From Termitomyces sp. T153 (Eukaryota; Basidiomycota; Agaricomycetes; Agaricales; Lyophyllaceae): a stretch of 64,000 nucleotides of DNA. The notes below the pieces were generated by a model. The model did no database searches, was not told the origin of the DNA, and saw only the letters and a program-made list of their open reading frames with translations. Positions 46,170-58,282 of this stretch are shown one piece after another. A program made the position numbers and the translations under genes. Position 1 is the stretch's first letter; the number at the start of each line of letters is the position of its first letter. The stretch lies in NCBI GenBank assembly GCA_018296165.2, contig JACKQL020000065.1, forward strand, positions 124,001-188,000, written 5' to 3'.

Positions 46170-47466
46170 TCATATCTTTGTACTGCAAATTTGGGCTGAC
46201 CGCGGAAGCAGGACAACTTTTCTGCTTTGCTGTACTTCCCTCCCACTCGTCCCAAAGTATCTATGACTCTCGAAGCTCCAACATTCATTTGCCCTGACCC
46301 AATTACCAAGCCCATCCAAATAATGCTTCACATCTCGGTCAATTGTTGTGTCAAGAGGTGGGACATGTTTCAAGTCGTTCAAAAACTGCCGCCCAAGTTC
46401 TGAATGATGATCGCCGATCCAATTCACTGCTTCACTCAGACCAATCTTCTTTTGATGCATCACAATAGTGACAATATTGTGACCATGATCTCCACGAGCT
46501 TGCTCGACGTTGTAAGAAAATAAATCCTGGTTTCTTTTTCAGCACAAGAGTAGAGATAGAAGCCAAAAGAAAGTTTTACATTATCAAGGATAATCATGTC
46601 AATACAAGCATTGGTAAGACGTTCGATGATGGGATCCTCCAAGACATTGTCTGGGAGATTGAGTCCAAATTGGAGAAGCGCGAGCGATGGTTTCACACCA
46701 ACTGTCTTTCTCCAACAAGGAAATACTCGTCAATGCTCCTGATGTAATTTTGGGCACGATCTTCGGCTTGCTGAACCACCGAGGCAGTATATTCATCAAA
46801 AGACTTAATAAACCGACGACTTGCTCCTTCGGATGCACATTGCATTGATAGCTTCCAAAATCTAAGTCAAGACACAAAGACGATTAGATGTCAGAAGGAT
46901 AGAGTTTTTTGAGACCTTACTGTCTAGCAACTTCGCCGACAACACACTCATGAGCTGGCCTTGCTTTGTCTGGATTGCGTATTGCATCCATGACCATGTC
47001 AGCCATTTCTTGAGCTTCACGGGGTGCTGCAACGTCAGTGTACCGATCAAACACATCAAACAGGCCCATGAGATCAGTGCCTGCGCGAATAATGTCTGTA
47101 TATCAGAATATACATTGAGAATCCCTGTCAGGAAGAGTGAATATAAGGAAGAGCAAACCTTGGTTTTCCAGAGGATATCCGAGGGAAGCGAGCAAGTCTA
47201 ATGAGTGATATTCGAGACCATATACTGGAAGAGCAGCGATATCAAACAGTAAACTCACTAAAATTGCATAGATCAAATGCTCGCTGTTCCCCAGCCGTGA
47301 ATATTTTGAAACTTTGAATCCATGCCGATGAATCTGCTTGAGCCTGGAGGTAGAAGGGACTAATAGTACGTGTCCAGGGCCAATTTGCAAGAGTATCAGG
47401 CAGGAAAAAGACAGATTCAGTCAAGCCACTTTCCATCCTAGAAAGATCTTTTGCTTGCTCTTTCAT
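46170..47466 (-). pseudogene. Sesquiterpene synthase (protoilludene-synthase-like) with one frameshift
   Basis: Five exons on the minus strand: 47466-47259, 47197-47159, 47095-46921, 46861-46580 and 46526-46170, with GT-AG introns of 53-63 nt. It starts at an ATG before LPDTLANWPW and ends VVLLPRSAQICSTKI. Class I terpene synthases cyclise farnesyl diphosphate. The Mg-binding NDxxSxxxE triad is intact and made across the last intron (NDLFSYNVEQARGDHGHN). The conserved C-terminal WVRANECWSFESHRYFG is present. The first metal motif reads DRYTD where DExxD is usual. In exon 4, between IDEYFL and KTVGVKPSLALLQ (about 46,714-46,722), one nucleotide is missing and the frame shifts. Either the gene is dead or the base is an assembly error. 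ATG 47436 is an alternative start. Confidence 0.8.
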
Positions 47467-49242
47467 GGGTTCTCGAGTTTTTAAAGAAGACTGCCAATCA
47501 GACAATACCTGAACTGGCAACTGAGACACACTCAAGAACTCTGCTCCATCGATGTAGCTTATGGCACTGGGCGTGTGAAGGTAACATACACGGATATGAT
47601 ATCAGATATCTTTCACACATTCAAAGTATATGAATTGTCGGCCCGTTACGCCAGACGGTATTTCCAATAACCTTTTTTAGTGCCCTCGGACCGGTTAACC
47701 GAAGATCTTTATCAGAAGCTTTCCTGATACATGAGCCAGATCAAGAATGGTGTGGGTGGCTCGAGGAGTAAGTTTGTTTGAGGATGCTAGAGGATGTTGT
47801 TAAGGAAAGAATGCTTCGATCGAGTATGGAATGTTTAGTAAGCGAAGATGGGCAGGGGAAAGATCAAGGACCAAAAAGGAAGAAGGAGTAGCGGACATAG
47901 GGGAATGATTGAAGAGGGGAACCTGAGATCTATGATTAGATAGAGAGACAAGAGACAGAGCATGATTGAGTGATAATGGGACTGACCACTTCTTGATAGG
48001 TAGAACTTGGTAATTTTTTTTGATTTTTACATCCGTAGAGAAGGAGGATTTGAAAGGAATGATAGAACGGGCCGATGGACAGTTCCCCCCACTTCCTGGC
48101 TTGTCGGTTGCAACTCTTCTTTAATCCCCGCTGTCCTCTCCGCTGTCCTCCAATTCACATACCGATATACCTTTTGGCCTTCTGCTTCCTCGTTCTTGAA
48201 TGCCTCGTCTACGCTCCCATCCGCGCCTCATTTCCTGAAATCGAATCGATTGCCTGACTCAGTCGTCCCCATCCAATAGTGCTTTGAGTACTCAACCACC
48301 CATTGATGAGCTGACGGCGGAATCTATATTCCGCTAGCATCATCACCCGGCAATCCAATGAGCTTACAATGCAGAACATCCAGACCATGGCGTTGCTCGT
48401 CTTGTTGAAGGCATAAGAACGAGCATGAATCATGACGCATGATTCAGGGTTTTGGCGTGCCTGACTGCTACAGCGGTGGGGATGCAGTGAGGGCGTGGGA
48501 GCGGGAGAATGTCGAGGTAGAGGGGACACGGCAGAATGTAGCGGAGGAGGGAGGTACTGGTTGATTCGCGAGGTAGTAGTTGGGTGATGGTAGATGAGGA
48601 GTACTTGGCGTGTGTTTTTGGGGATTGTAGTGGTGTAATTGTGAATTTCGGCTGTTGGGGTACGTATTGATGTGACGGCGAAAGCTCTGATGATATTTTA
48701 AACTTTCGCGTGCACTGCAGGAAGGATAATGATCAGCTCGAAGTAAGTGAAAGTAGAATGGCTTGAGGACGTACACGGCATCTGCATCTATCCATCGATT
48801 ATAAGATTCTTTGGGTTACTTAGAGTTGTAGCATGCGCGCAGGGGCTTTGTCAAATCAACTCGAAGTTCCATTGTGGACGAGAACGCTCCGTGCTCTCCC
48901 CCCACTTCTGACGCCTCGGCGACACATCATGTGACTCTATTACTTTCACTTCAAGTCGTCGGTCAGTACCGATGGTGTAATTCTGTAAACAGACAGCCCA
49001 CTGGGGATACGGAAGATCAACACAAATGACTTAGGCATGTCTTGTCCCAGGTGGACAATGATTGTTGACTAGAACTCTCATTGCACACAATTTAGATGCA
49101 CCTTGAGTTCAAGAAAGGCCTCTTTCGAAACTTCCTCGCTCTGAAAGAATACAATCTATGTTCATCTCTATTGACACGGACTCGCCAAACTTCGCTTTCA
49201 ATGTAGCGATCTCTCAAAACTTCAACCCTGTAAGAATTAGCT
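47467..49242. other. Upstream region of the terpene synthase, no confident gene
   Basis: A minus-strand frame at 48,529-48,209 contains a short hydrophobic segment (SNAMVWMFCIVSS), loosely like part of a multi-pass membrane protein. I could not connect it to other exons. The rest shows only short frames. Confidence 0.4.
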
Positions 49243-49975
49243 ATGAGATTATTCTTTTATCTCATCTTCATTACTACAGTCAGAGATGATTTCATACATA
49301 TCTTGGCCGTCTCAATAACCGGACGAGGTCGCGAAGCATACCTGCAATCCCGTCCTCTTCGTTTTTTCAAAGCAGCCAGTAGCTTATCACGAGCACCAAA
49401 CATTACACTGCGCAACGATTTGGTGGCACGAATCATGCACGAAGGAAATGGTTCTTGTCATGTCGACATCTTTGCTTTGGATGAGTATGACATCGACCTT
49501 ATATTGTAAACAGGTCATTTCCCTGGAAGAAACCATCGTTGAGTGTCCTGTGCCTTGATGATTGATGCAGTATCACATTCGATCTTACCGTGCTGGCAGC
49601 TTCCCTGCCCACTAGGTCATCGCAACGTGGGTGGGATATCTGAGACATCAATCAGCCCATCTCACACTCAGTTCATATTTGTCACCGAAAATCTGAACAC
49701 TATCTATGGTATGGTCATTCCCCACGATGTATCACAGTTCCCTGTTCTCCGTAAGATTGTGAACTTCCCTGGGGACCATTACCCAGTCATTGCAGCTGAC
49801 TTTGAGAAGAATGTTATTGCTTTCGAAAGAGATTAGAAGGCGGACCGCGACAAACTTATTGCTTTCGAAAGAAATTAGAAGGCGGACCGCGACAAACTCA
49901 GCGGTCATTAAGCTGAATACCTTGGTAGAGGACAGGTTCGTGTCCAAGGTGTTCACTCTTATGAATACCCCGTAG
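49243..49975 (+). pseudogene. Unidentified, possibly decayed gene with tandem 42-bp duplication
   Basis: Two open stretches (49243-49509 and 49543-49836) look coding in composition (for example RGREAYLQSRPLRFFKAASS, HVDIFALDEYDIDL) but match no family I recognise. Near the end a 42-bp unit starting about 49,816 (ATTGCTTTCGAAAGAGATTA...) is repeated at about 49,858. The repeat is in phase and each copy carries a TAG. It may be a broken F-box or propeller-type gene; this is a guess. Confidence 0.35.
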
Positions 49976-50154
49976 AATGGTATGTCGGGTGGCCACCCCT
50001 TCTAGATGAACGCTCGGACGGATTGTATAGTTTTTTGGTAGGAGGGGGCTTCTTGTAGTGGATACTGCTTTGTCCTTTGCATCGACTATCAGTTGTTACT
50101 TATCCCTTCCGGATCTGGTATATACATATAGTGAAGGTTCCGTCATTAAGAAAT

Positions 50155-50238
50155 TCTTCGCTAGTATATCGGTTAGTACACGCGCCTGTCATGGATGTAA
50201 GTTCGCGCGAAAGCTGGGTTCGACTCCCAGGCGAAGAG
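50155..50238 (+). tRNA. tRNA-Asp(GTC) with a short intron
   Basis: The 7-bp acceptor stem TCTTCGC/GCGAAGA pairs perfectly. The D arm GTATATCGGTTAGTAC follows. The anticodon stem is CGCGC/GCGCG with loop CTGTCA.. and anticodon GTC. The T arm is CTGGG-TTCGACT-CCCAG and the discriminator base G. Twelve extra bases directly 3' of the anticodon loop (about 50,191-50,202) form an intron at the canonical position 37/38. Internal A and B boxes are part of the gene, and a T5 run at 50262-50266 can terminate RNA polymerase III. Confidence 0.9.
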
Positions 50239-50418
50239 TATGGAGTGTACACATTTAGTTATTTTTCGTCGTCCCCTTCATTTGTTTCATCTCGAATGGT
50301 CTACTGATTTTTTCAGACATTGTTTACGCTAATATCTAGAATATCATTGCGTGGAATCAGTCTGCAAGCGATAATCCATACGTTCATAAGTTCTACATGA
50401 TTTCATGGCTGCAAAGGG

Positions 50419-50740
50419 CTATCTTGAGTCATGAGTTTGATGAATAGCAAGAGCATGAATCTGGTGAACAGTTGTGTTAATGGTGTGGCATAATTCCTTA
50501 TCAAATCCAACGCAGCGTAGAACGAAACACGGGATCTTCCAACGACCACTGTCATAGTGCTCTTTGACCAAGTCAGCTGACATTGGTGGGTGATTGTTGT
50601 CAAAATGGCGGGCTGTGAGGCGTGCGCAGTGCGATTTTTTAGTCTGCCAGTTGATAGAACAGTTGGACCCATCGTCACGGATAAGAATTTAGGATACAAC
50701 TAACCTGGTCATCAAGGATCATCCATTCAGAGAGCGCCAT
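50419..50740 (-). CDS. Small two-exon hypothetical gene
   Basis: Exon 1 50740-50705 (MALSEWMILDDQ) and exon 2 50643-50419 join across a 61-nt GT-AG intron into an 86-residue frame ending in TAG. The product is His/Cys-containing (SADLVKEHYDSG, FVLRCVGFDKELCHTIN) without a signal peptide or membrane segment. I recognise no family. It could be a fragment of a larger gene. Confidence 0.4.
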
Positions 50741-51110
50741 TGGATGTTCTGGAAGAGACGAAATGATATATGTGCCGAGGTAACACCACTATCGAGCAAT
50801 TGAGTTGAGAAATAAAGTAATTTGGGACGGGTATACTTTGCTTCCTTTGCCCTGTACGACTAGTTCAAAGGAACACTCCTCCGGTACTGAGAGGGGATAA
50901 AAACAGTACCCTGAGCGACCACAGGAAGGGATGTAGCTTGATGATCACATCTTTGCTGATTAGATTGCACCAAAATATACCACAGCCTATATTTCTTACA
51001 GGGGCATGCAAGCAGGAGGCTGTGGAAGGAGATACAATCTATTCATCGGAGTAATTAGTGAGTTGAACCGTTCATCAATCAATCAAACCAGTGCCTTTTA
51101 GCTTGTGTTA
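50741..51110. other. Intergenic
   Basis: No frame or repeat of note. Confidence 0.4.
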
Positions 51111-51114
51111 CATT

Positions 51115-51508
51115 CTACAAAAACAAGGCGCCTGTTGAAAATTCAATCGGCGGAGATATGATTATCCTCCTTACCATCGGCAACATCAGCATCAGCAGCT
51201 GTATATCAGAATGACTCTTCAGCGTTAACATTGCTGATTCGAATCCATCCTCCACAAACGGTATATGGGGAAAAGATCTCTCGATTGCCGCTAATCTGTT
51301 CTGACGTACTTCTGCAGCTAAGTAAACCACCTGTGAGTGGACCAGCGCTGACTGAAACTCGACATTGTATCAACAACCCGTATAATGGAGGACACTCACT
51401 TTCTTTTCGAGCCAGTGTTGCCTACTTTCTGTCGCCATGAGATACTCCAGTAGCTCGTGATGTCCATTCCTGGAGTGAACTTCCTGTTCGCATATATCTT
51501 CCATTCTT
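51115..51508 (-). CDS. Hypothetical gene, possibly part of an F-box-family protein
   Basis: On the minus strand MEDICEQEVHSRNG... (about 51,508-51,385) runs to QHWLEKK. It then joins, across a GTGAGT...CACAG intron, to VVYLAAEVRQNRLAAIERSF (51,330 downward). A further GTAAGG donor follows near 51,170. The pattern AEVRQNRLAAIE recalls the charged helix that follows the F-box in the gene at 2978-4438, but no F-box was found upstream. Boundaries are uncertain. Confidence 0.35.
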
Positions 51509-52355
51509 CCAGTGTTATTCTATGTAGGCACAGGTCTTTTAATCCTTGATGTGCACACGACAACAATAGGGACCCACACTTGACAGTCCATAGGGGGTGT
51601 TGGGTATGTGAGCCATTTTTCCTTTTTTCGGTCGCAAAAACTTCTTGAAAATCACTACAGTGAACCGCCGCCAGTGTCTTCCAAGGGTAGACAATGGAAC
51701 ACTTGGCGTTACTTGCAATCCTGCTTCACATACAACCATCCACGCAGAATATTTAAAAAGGTTTGGACGGCCGATTCCGAGATCGTCGATCGATGTGCAG
51801 TTCTACAAACTTTGTGCTAAGAAAGAAGCTGACATTGAATCGCAAGTATATGTCCGTAGATATACGTACGACCAGGGAATGAATGAATGGATGAACTCTG
51901 TTTATACCGCCGGCAAGCTGCAATACAGGACTAAGAGGCGGGGGTGAAGTAAGGTAATGGCTCTACACCAATGATATGTGCTGGTGTGCGTTGTGATGTA
52001 GCGGTAATTGTAGATTACTTGCCATTCGAACTCTCTTCGCAGAATCTCGTGTGGCTGGTATTTGACGCGGTCACGTCGCAAGTACGACCAGGGAGTTCTT
52101 ACTGTTACAATGTTACAATTTTAGATATCTACCTCCGCTAACTAATAGCTAAGGACGAATCAGTGATGATAAGCCTCGGTAGACCGACCGCCCAGCGAAG
52201 ACGGATTGCGGAAATGTTTTGATGAGAGTCTAGAATTGATAGCCGTTGATGTCGTAATTCAACCAATCAAGTAGGATTAGCGCGCTTGAAATTGGCAAGT
52301 ATAGGCCATAAATTAATTTCCCACATTATTATTACACGGAAGGAGTCACAAATGT
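51509..52355. other. Intergenic, no confident gene
   Basis: Overlapping short frames on both strands (for example 51645-51947 plus, 51539-51739 minus) show no known motif. The last 300 bases are 3' flank of the OST48 gene. Confidence 0.4.
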
Positions 52356-53948
52356 CTACTCCGCCTTGTGCCCTTTTGCCTTCTTTTCGCGTGAGTCACC
52401 GGCCAGCCACAGGGCCGAAAACAAGAAGAAAGCGATACTCGTGCTGATTGCGCCCGTATAGTAGGGCCATGCAGCACTCAAGAAACGTGGATAGCCATCA
52501 TGGCGTGGAGGCACGACCGGGACAGTCATAGAGCTCGTAAGATACGTGAGGCTGTAAAATTGAGGCAAATCAGTAGTGCATTTATGGCATGAAGATAATC
52601 CACGTACCCCTTGCGTTTATAGTTGATCACGAACTTGAAGACACCATGCCGGTCGGGTACACGGAAAGTGGCTGAATACTTGCCCGGATTGCTTGATACT
52701 GGCAACAGAGCTGTCCGAACGTGTGGATCCAGCATTGTAAATTCTAGCTGGAGATCTCTGATCTCTGGATACGGCACCCAAGTTGACGTTTTCGAATTAT
52801 ACTTGGAGATATAGGCGTTATATACCTGAAGGTGTCGTTAATCGTACTGAGGTGTAGCCTTAGTTCAATCCTCACAAGTCTATCATTAGTGGTATATTGC
52901 TCTGGTGGTTCAGTTGCATTGACGCGATGATGGGTCGTGCTTTCGATACGAAAGACGTTTGTTTCCTGGAAGGTCCATGCGACGACATCACGAGCAAAAG
53001 CGGCATTTCCAGAAGGAAGACCTCTGAGAGAAAAGAAGCTCAGAATGTGCGTGGTTCTTCAGACTATGATACAAAACGCACTTAGATATTTCTTTCTGCG
53101 CAAATTCGTCGCTGAACACATTGACACCACCCACGAACGTGACGCGCGAATTGTCAAGCGTTTGGAAACCAGTGACTAAGCTAAGCTGGGATCCAGCCCA
53201 GAGACCTTCGCCACCTCTCTCCGCCGCGTCAACGAGAGAATCAGGAGATCCACCATCGGTTTCAGAGGCAAAGCTTTCCTCCGGTGCACGGAGAATAGGT
53301 ACGATCATAGGGTTGTTTCCAATCGAGTGTGGCACACCAGAGAACCAGACTGGGTTGATATTTGAGGAAACGATCGAGTTGGCTTGGACAGAAACGGGAA
53401 TGACCTGAGGCGATTCTTCGCGTTCTGGGAAGTATGAGACTAGCGGAGTGCCAGGAGGTGGAAGAGTGAGCGAAAATTCTGCGGCCAGTGATGACATTGG
53501 CGTCTGTTTAGAGGACAAGGCGATAATGAGGTTAGTCTTCTTTCCTAGAAGTTGTACAAAAGATTGCGGTGTGATATCCTTCGCAAAATCTATCAAGATT
53601 CAGGAAGATAATATTTGAATAGGAAATTGATAGCATACTCTTCGTTTCAGATGCCAAAAGGATAACGTGGGCGAAGTTGGGGACATCGTGCTCAATGACG
53701 AGAGGTCCTTCAGCCTTGGGGGCGCGGAAAGTCAGCTCATATCCTTGCTCTAGAGTGATCATTGTCAAGTGAATTCATTGCGGCATTGTAGTAATTCACA
53801 GACCCTTCAATCCATCGAAGAAGAGAGAATAGTCATCCTGCCTGTTTGGTTCAACAACTACCAGGACAGAATCCCCAGTGCTAGACCTGGCATAGAGACA
53901 CGTAGCAAGACTAACAACAAGAAGGAATAACGAGCGAAGCTGTACCAT
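52356..53948 (-). CDS. WBP1: Oligosaccharyltransferase 48-kDa subunit (WBP1/OST48)
   Basis: Six exons on the minus strand: 53948-53804, 53749-53639, 53589-53082, 53023-52876, 52825-52608 and 52551-52356, with introns of 49-58 nt. All phases agree and give 441 residues, the usual length. It starts with a signal peptide (MVQLRSLFLLVVSLATCLYA), then VLVVVEPNRQDDYSLFFDGL and GYELTFRAP. The large luminal domain includes NPMIVPILRAPEES and SQLSLVTGFQTLDNSRVTF. The Wbp1 signature region follows (WVPYPEIRDLQLEF, GVFKFVINYKRKG), then one C-terminal membrane helix (YYTGAISTSIAFFLFSALWL) and a Lys-rich cytosolic tail. It is a non-catalytic subunit of the ER complex that N-glycosylates nascent proteins. 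It faces the adenylate kinase gene head-to-head. Confidence 0.95.
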
Positions 53949-54211
53949 TGGCGGTTTGCCGTGATGGACGTCGAGGTCAATAAATTCCCAACCGCTGGCA
54001 CTTGCGCACGAGTTCCACGTCACGGTCGCGCTCAGCTGGATATTTTTGGAATTGTGCGCTTGGCATGGGTTTCTGAACCAAATAGAAAGTCCCGAGCCTC
54101 CATACAAACTCCGATAAAGCCCGACTAAAATTCATTTGCAAACGCGCTAAGCTTTGTCCAGCCGTTACCTCGTTGGTCGTTCAAAATTGTTTGTCTCCTT
54201 TCTTTCCAGCG
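53949..54211. promoter_or_regulatory. Shared 263-bp intergenic region between WBP1 and ADK1
   Basis: The two start codons point away from each other with only 263 bp between them, so both promoters must lie here or overlap the 5' untranslated regions. No clear TATA box is seen. A TTTCCAG just before the ADK1 ATG suggests an intron in its 5' leader. Confidence 0.55.
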
Positions 54212-55139
<928 letters not shown>

Positions 55140-55689
55140 ATCTAATGGCTACCTAGGGACTTAACTACTAGACACAATACCATGTTGTGGATTAAACATG
55201 CTGGCAGTGCCTCCTGAACACCATTCAGACAGCAACGAACACTCAAAGGTAACAAACAGTATGAAGGAAGTCAAAACCTGAGGCATATACCAATCAATAA
55301 AAACAAGGAGAAATAAAGTTTCGGAAGTGCGGTTCTAACTTGTAAGCGGACTGGTGGTCTGACTACAAGGCTATGTGTGCGGAAGAATCATGGCTAAATA
55401 TCGAAAACAACCGAGAATGATGCATCATCATACATCAATGATGATCCTAGGTACTTGCGGTTTTGTATTCTGCTTTTGGGAATTCGGTCGGGCTTGTGTA
55501 AGTTCTCTTTGTTGATCGAAGAACCAGTGAGTTGGCTGCTATTTAGGCTGCGCCCACAGACGTCCGCTAGAGAAATCTGACTGATCAGATCTTCGGACGA
55601 AAATCAAGGCCGTGCTGTAATCTGTAGACACACCAAACTTATAAACCCATCATGCATCATGTCTGAATAAAGTTCTTCACGATCAAGTT
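55140..55689. other. Intergenic between ADK1 and the Zn2Cys6 gene
   Basis: It holds the 3' flank of ADK1 and the 5' flank of the transcription factor. No frame or repeat stands out. Confidence 0.5.
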
Positions 55690-57871
55690 ATGCCTCCCCA
55701 CAAAACAGACACCACCCTCAGACGAGGTACTGCCTGCTTGGCTTGCCGGTAAGAAGTTTACAATACCTTCACCATAAACGTATCTGATTGCTCTACCATC
55801 TAGCAAACGAAAATTGGTAAGAATTATTGAAAAACAACGTTCATTCCTATTAATGCTGATCATATCAATCAACGCCAGAAATGTGACGGAATACGCCCTG
55901 TATGCCGTCAGTGCTCGAAGATGGACCGTGCCGATGCCTGCGCGTATGACGACAAACAACAAAAAAGCCGGACAATGCTCTTGAAAGAGCAAATCTTTCA
56001 GCTAGAACGTCATTTACACGATCTCGAGTCAAGCTCAGGCTCAGGCTCGAGCTCAGGTTAGCATTCTTTAAACTTGATTTTCACAAGCTTTCTTTCTGAT
56101 TAGCGCTGGAAATCAGGAGCACCATCGTCTCCTTGCAATGTCGAATTGGATTCGAGACTTTCACCTGTATCTGATGATAGTAGAGCTTCGAATCGACAAT
56201 TTCTTTCGTACACCTTCGCCTCCACTTCCGTCTCACCATCCCCTCCTCACTCTGAAGCCAGTTCGATAGCTCCATCCATGCTTCTCAATCCCACAGAACA
56301 CCGTGTCAAGTCCGAAGATTCTGCCTCTTGTTCCTCTTCGGCCTCCTCTCTTGCTGGACCTTCTCATACTGACCCTGGAAGGACCCTGTCTCCTCGTGCG
56401 AAACAATTTCTGTGGGATTTTCCGCGTCATACATTTACCAATCAACCCGCTGACCCTGCAATTTTTCATCACTATAGACTTGATATTTTTTTCGCTCACA
56501 GACATCAATTCTGTTTCTACGCGAGTGTAGACCGGTTCCATGAGCCTTTCCAACCAGGGAACGAGCCCCACCCCGCACTTGTAAACGCAATATACCTTCT
56601 CGCATGTCATTTCGCAAACTCTCAGATCTACACGGACCTCGAATTCCCTTTCTATACACAAACACAACACGAAATCAATGTGGCGTTGGACACTTCGGAC
56701 CGGCTTCCCGATATCGTTCAAGCATCAGCGCTTCTCGCCATCTACCTGTTCATGAACAATCGTGTTATGGAGGGATACCGACACACCTTCTCTGCAATCA
56801 AACTCGCCGTTGGAACTGGTTTACATCAAATACAACCCCAAAGTGTACTGACCGGTATCTACCCAGCACATGCACCTCTTATTCCGATCCTCCCGCCAAG
56901 AGATGCCATGGAGCTACAAGATCGCATCCTCGCATTCTGGCAAATCTTCACGATTGACCGTTGCTGGTCTGCAGCCAATAACTTACCACTCGCATTGTCG
57001 GATAAGGATACACCCCAGTGTCGCATCCTCACCCCGTGGCCTCTCGAAGCTAGCAAATGGGTATGTGCCTTGTGTTTCAGCATCATTTCTCATTTCTCCT
57101 GACCGCCATGCGAACAACTAGGATGCAATTGGTTTTCAGCCACCCCTCCGTGCGTTCTTTGATGGTGCGGAGCTTTCAGATCCATCTGAAGAGACTATAC
57201 CCTCTTTGAAAGCCAAAGCGGCTGTGCTCTACGAACTAACATCACGATCAAAAGATGGTACGTTCGATGGGTCATTGGCACGAACTATGCGCCCTTACCC
57301 ATTATCCCCCAAGGTTCTGATCCGAACGGCTGGACATATCGCTTTTCAGAGGATGCCCTGCATAGATTTTCCTCGACAATTCCCTCCGTCCCGTTAAATT
57401 GCGAATACCTCGTGATACAGACGATGATTTATACTTCCTTCATCCATCTCCGACGGCATGTAACTTCCGACGGCCGGGCTTTGAAAGCGGGACACTCTAT
57501 TGTACAGCTCATATGTCAGTTAACTGATGCTGACTGGCCTTGCTTGGATCCTATCATTAGCGTACGTAACTCTGGCATTCTGAAAAGGGTCACTTCACGA
57601 CAATTACTATAGGCATGTTGGCTCTCCGTTGCAGAAATGTTCATTATCGCAATTGCTCACTTGAAACTGGACACTTCATCTGGGGACCTCAGCAATGTGA
57701 TTAGTGGCTACCGGCATAATCTGAATGTCCTTGTACAAGCCCTAACTACCTTTGGAACATATTTCGCATTATCCGGTACGCACCTCGAGTTCTTGACATA
57801 AGACTTTTCATGACACGACTTTTTGGGTTTTAGGTGAATTTGCTTCGAAAGTCGAATTAGCTTGTGGTTGA
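55690..57871 (+). CDS. Zn2Cys6 fungal transcription factor with 13-nt microexon
   Basis: Eight exons: 55690-55748, 55804-55816, 55879-56056, 56117-57060, 57122-57257, 57314-57561, 57613-57775 and 57834-57871. The frame is 592 residues, ending TGA, and all phases agree. The binuclear zinc cluster CLACRKRKLKCDGIRPVCRQC...C has exact C-x2-C-x6-C-x6-C-x2-C-x8-C spacing and is split over three exons; exon 2 is only 13 nt and supplies the RKRKL turn. A coiled-coil dimer segment follows (MLLKEQIFQLERHLHDLES), then a Ser/Gly linker. The fungal-specific transcription factor domain follows, with helices such as FHHYRLDIFFAHRHQFCFY, YLLACHFAN and AIKLAVGTGLHQIQPQS. It binds DNA, probably as a dimer at CGG-type sites. 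Its regulon is unknown; the terpene synthase lies 8 kb away, with no sign of linkage. Confidence 0.88.
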
Positions 57872-58282
57872 TCGACCTCAGCTAGGACCCACAGACCTGG
57901 ACTTGTAAATCATTCCCAAGTGTAGCAATAGCCACGATACCCAATCTTGACGTTCCCCTGTACACAAATGTTTGTCAATGTTCATATGTCTTATATTGGC
58001 CTTGCTTGGAAAGGGACCGAAATTGCAGTTTATTTGTCAGCGTATTTAAATTTGAATGTGTTTAAATTTGAATGTTTTTCTTCGAAGGGCTTTGTGTGGG
58101 AATTTTACCTTGTCCTCAGTTGACGTGTTGCGTGGATTTCAGGCGGAGCTAGAATATGGCCAAACCTTAGCGTGTGATCAGATCAACTAGAAGTTGATCA
58201 TCACATCTGATCTTTGGCTATTCTGGGCTTGCTACTGCATCTGAAACTGCTCTGTGTATTCTGCTTTCGATATCCTAGATTT
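57872..58282. other. Intergenic, 3' flank of the transcription factor
   Basis: It contains a short internal repeat TTTAAATTTGAATGT near 58,044-58,075. Element C similarity begins at about 58,283. Confidence 0.4.

Noticed and set aside
48209..48529. Minus-strand frame with a hydrophobic segment as a membrane protein gene
   Set aside because: Too short and not joinable to other exons; kept only as a remark.
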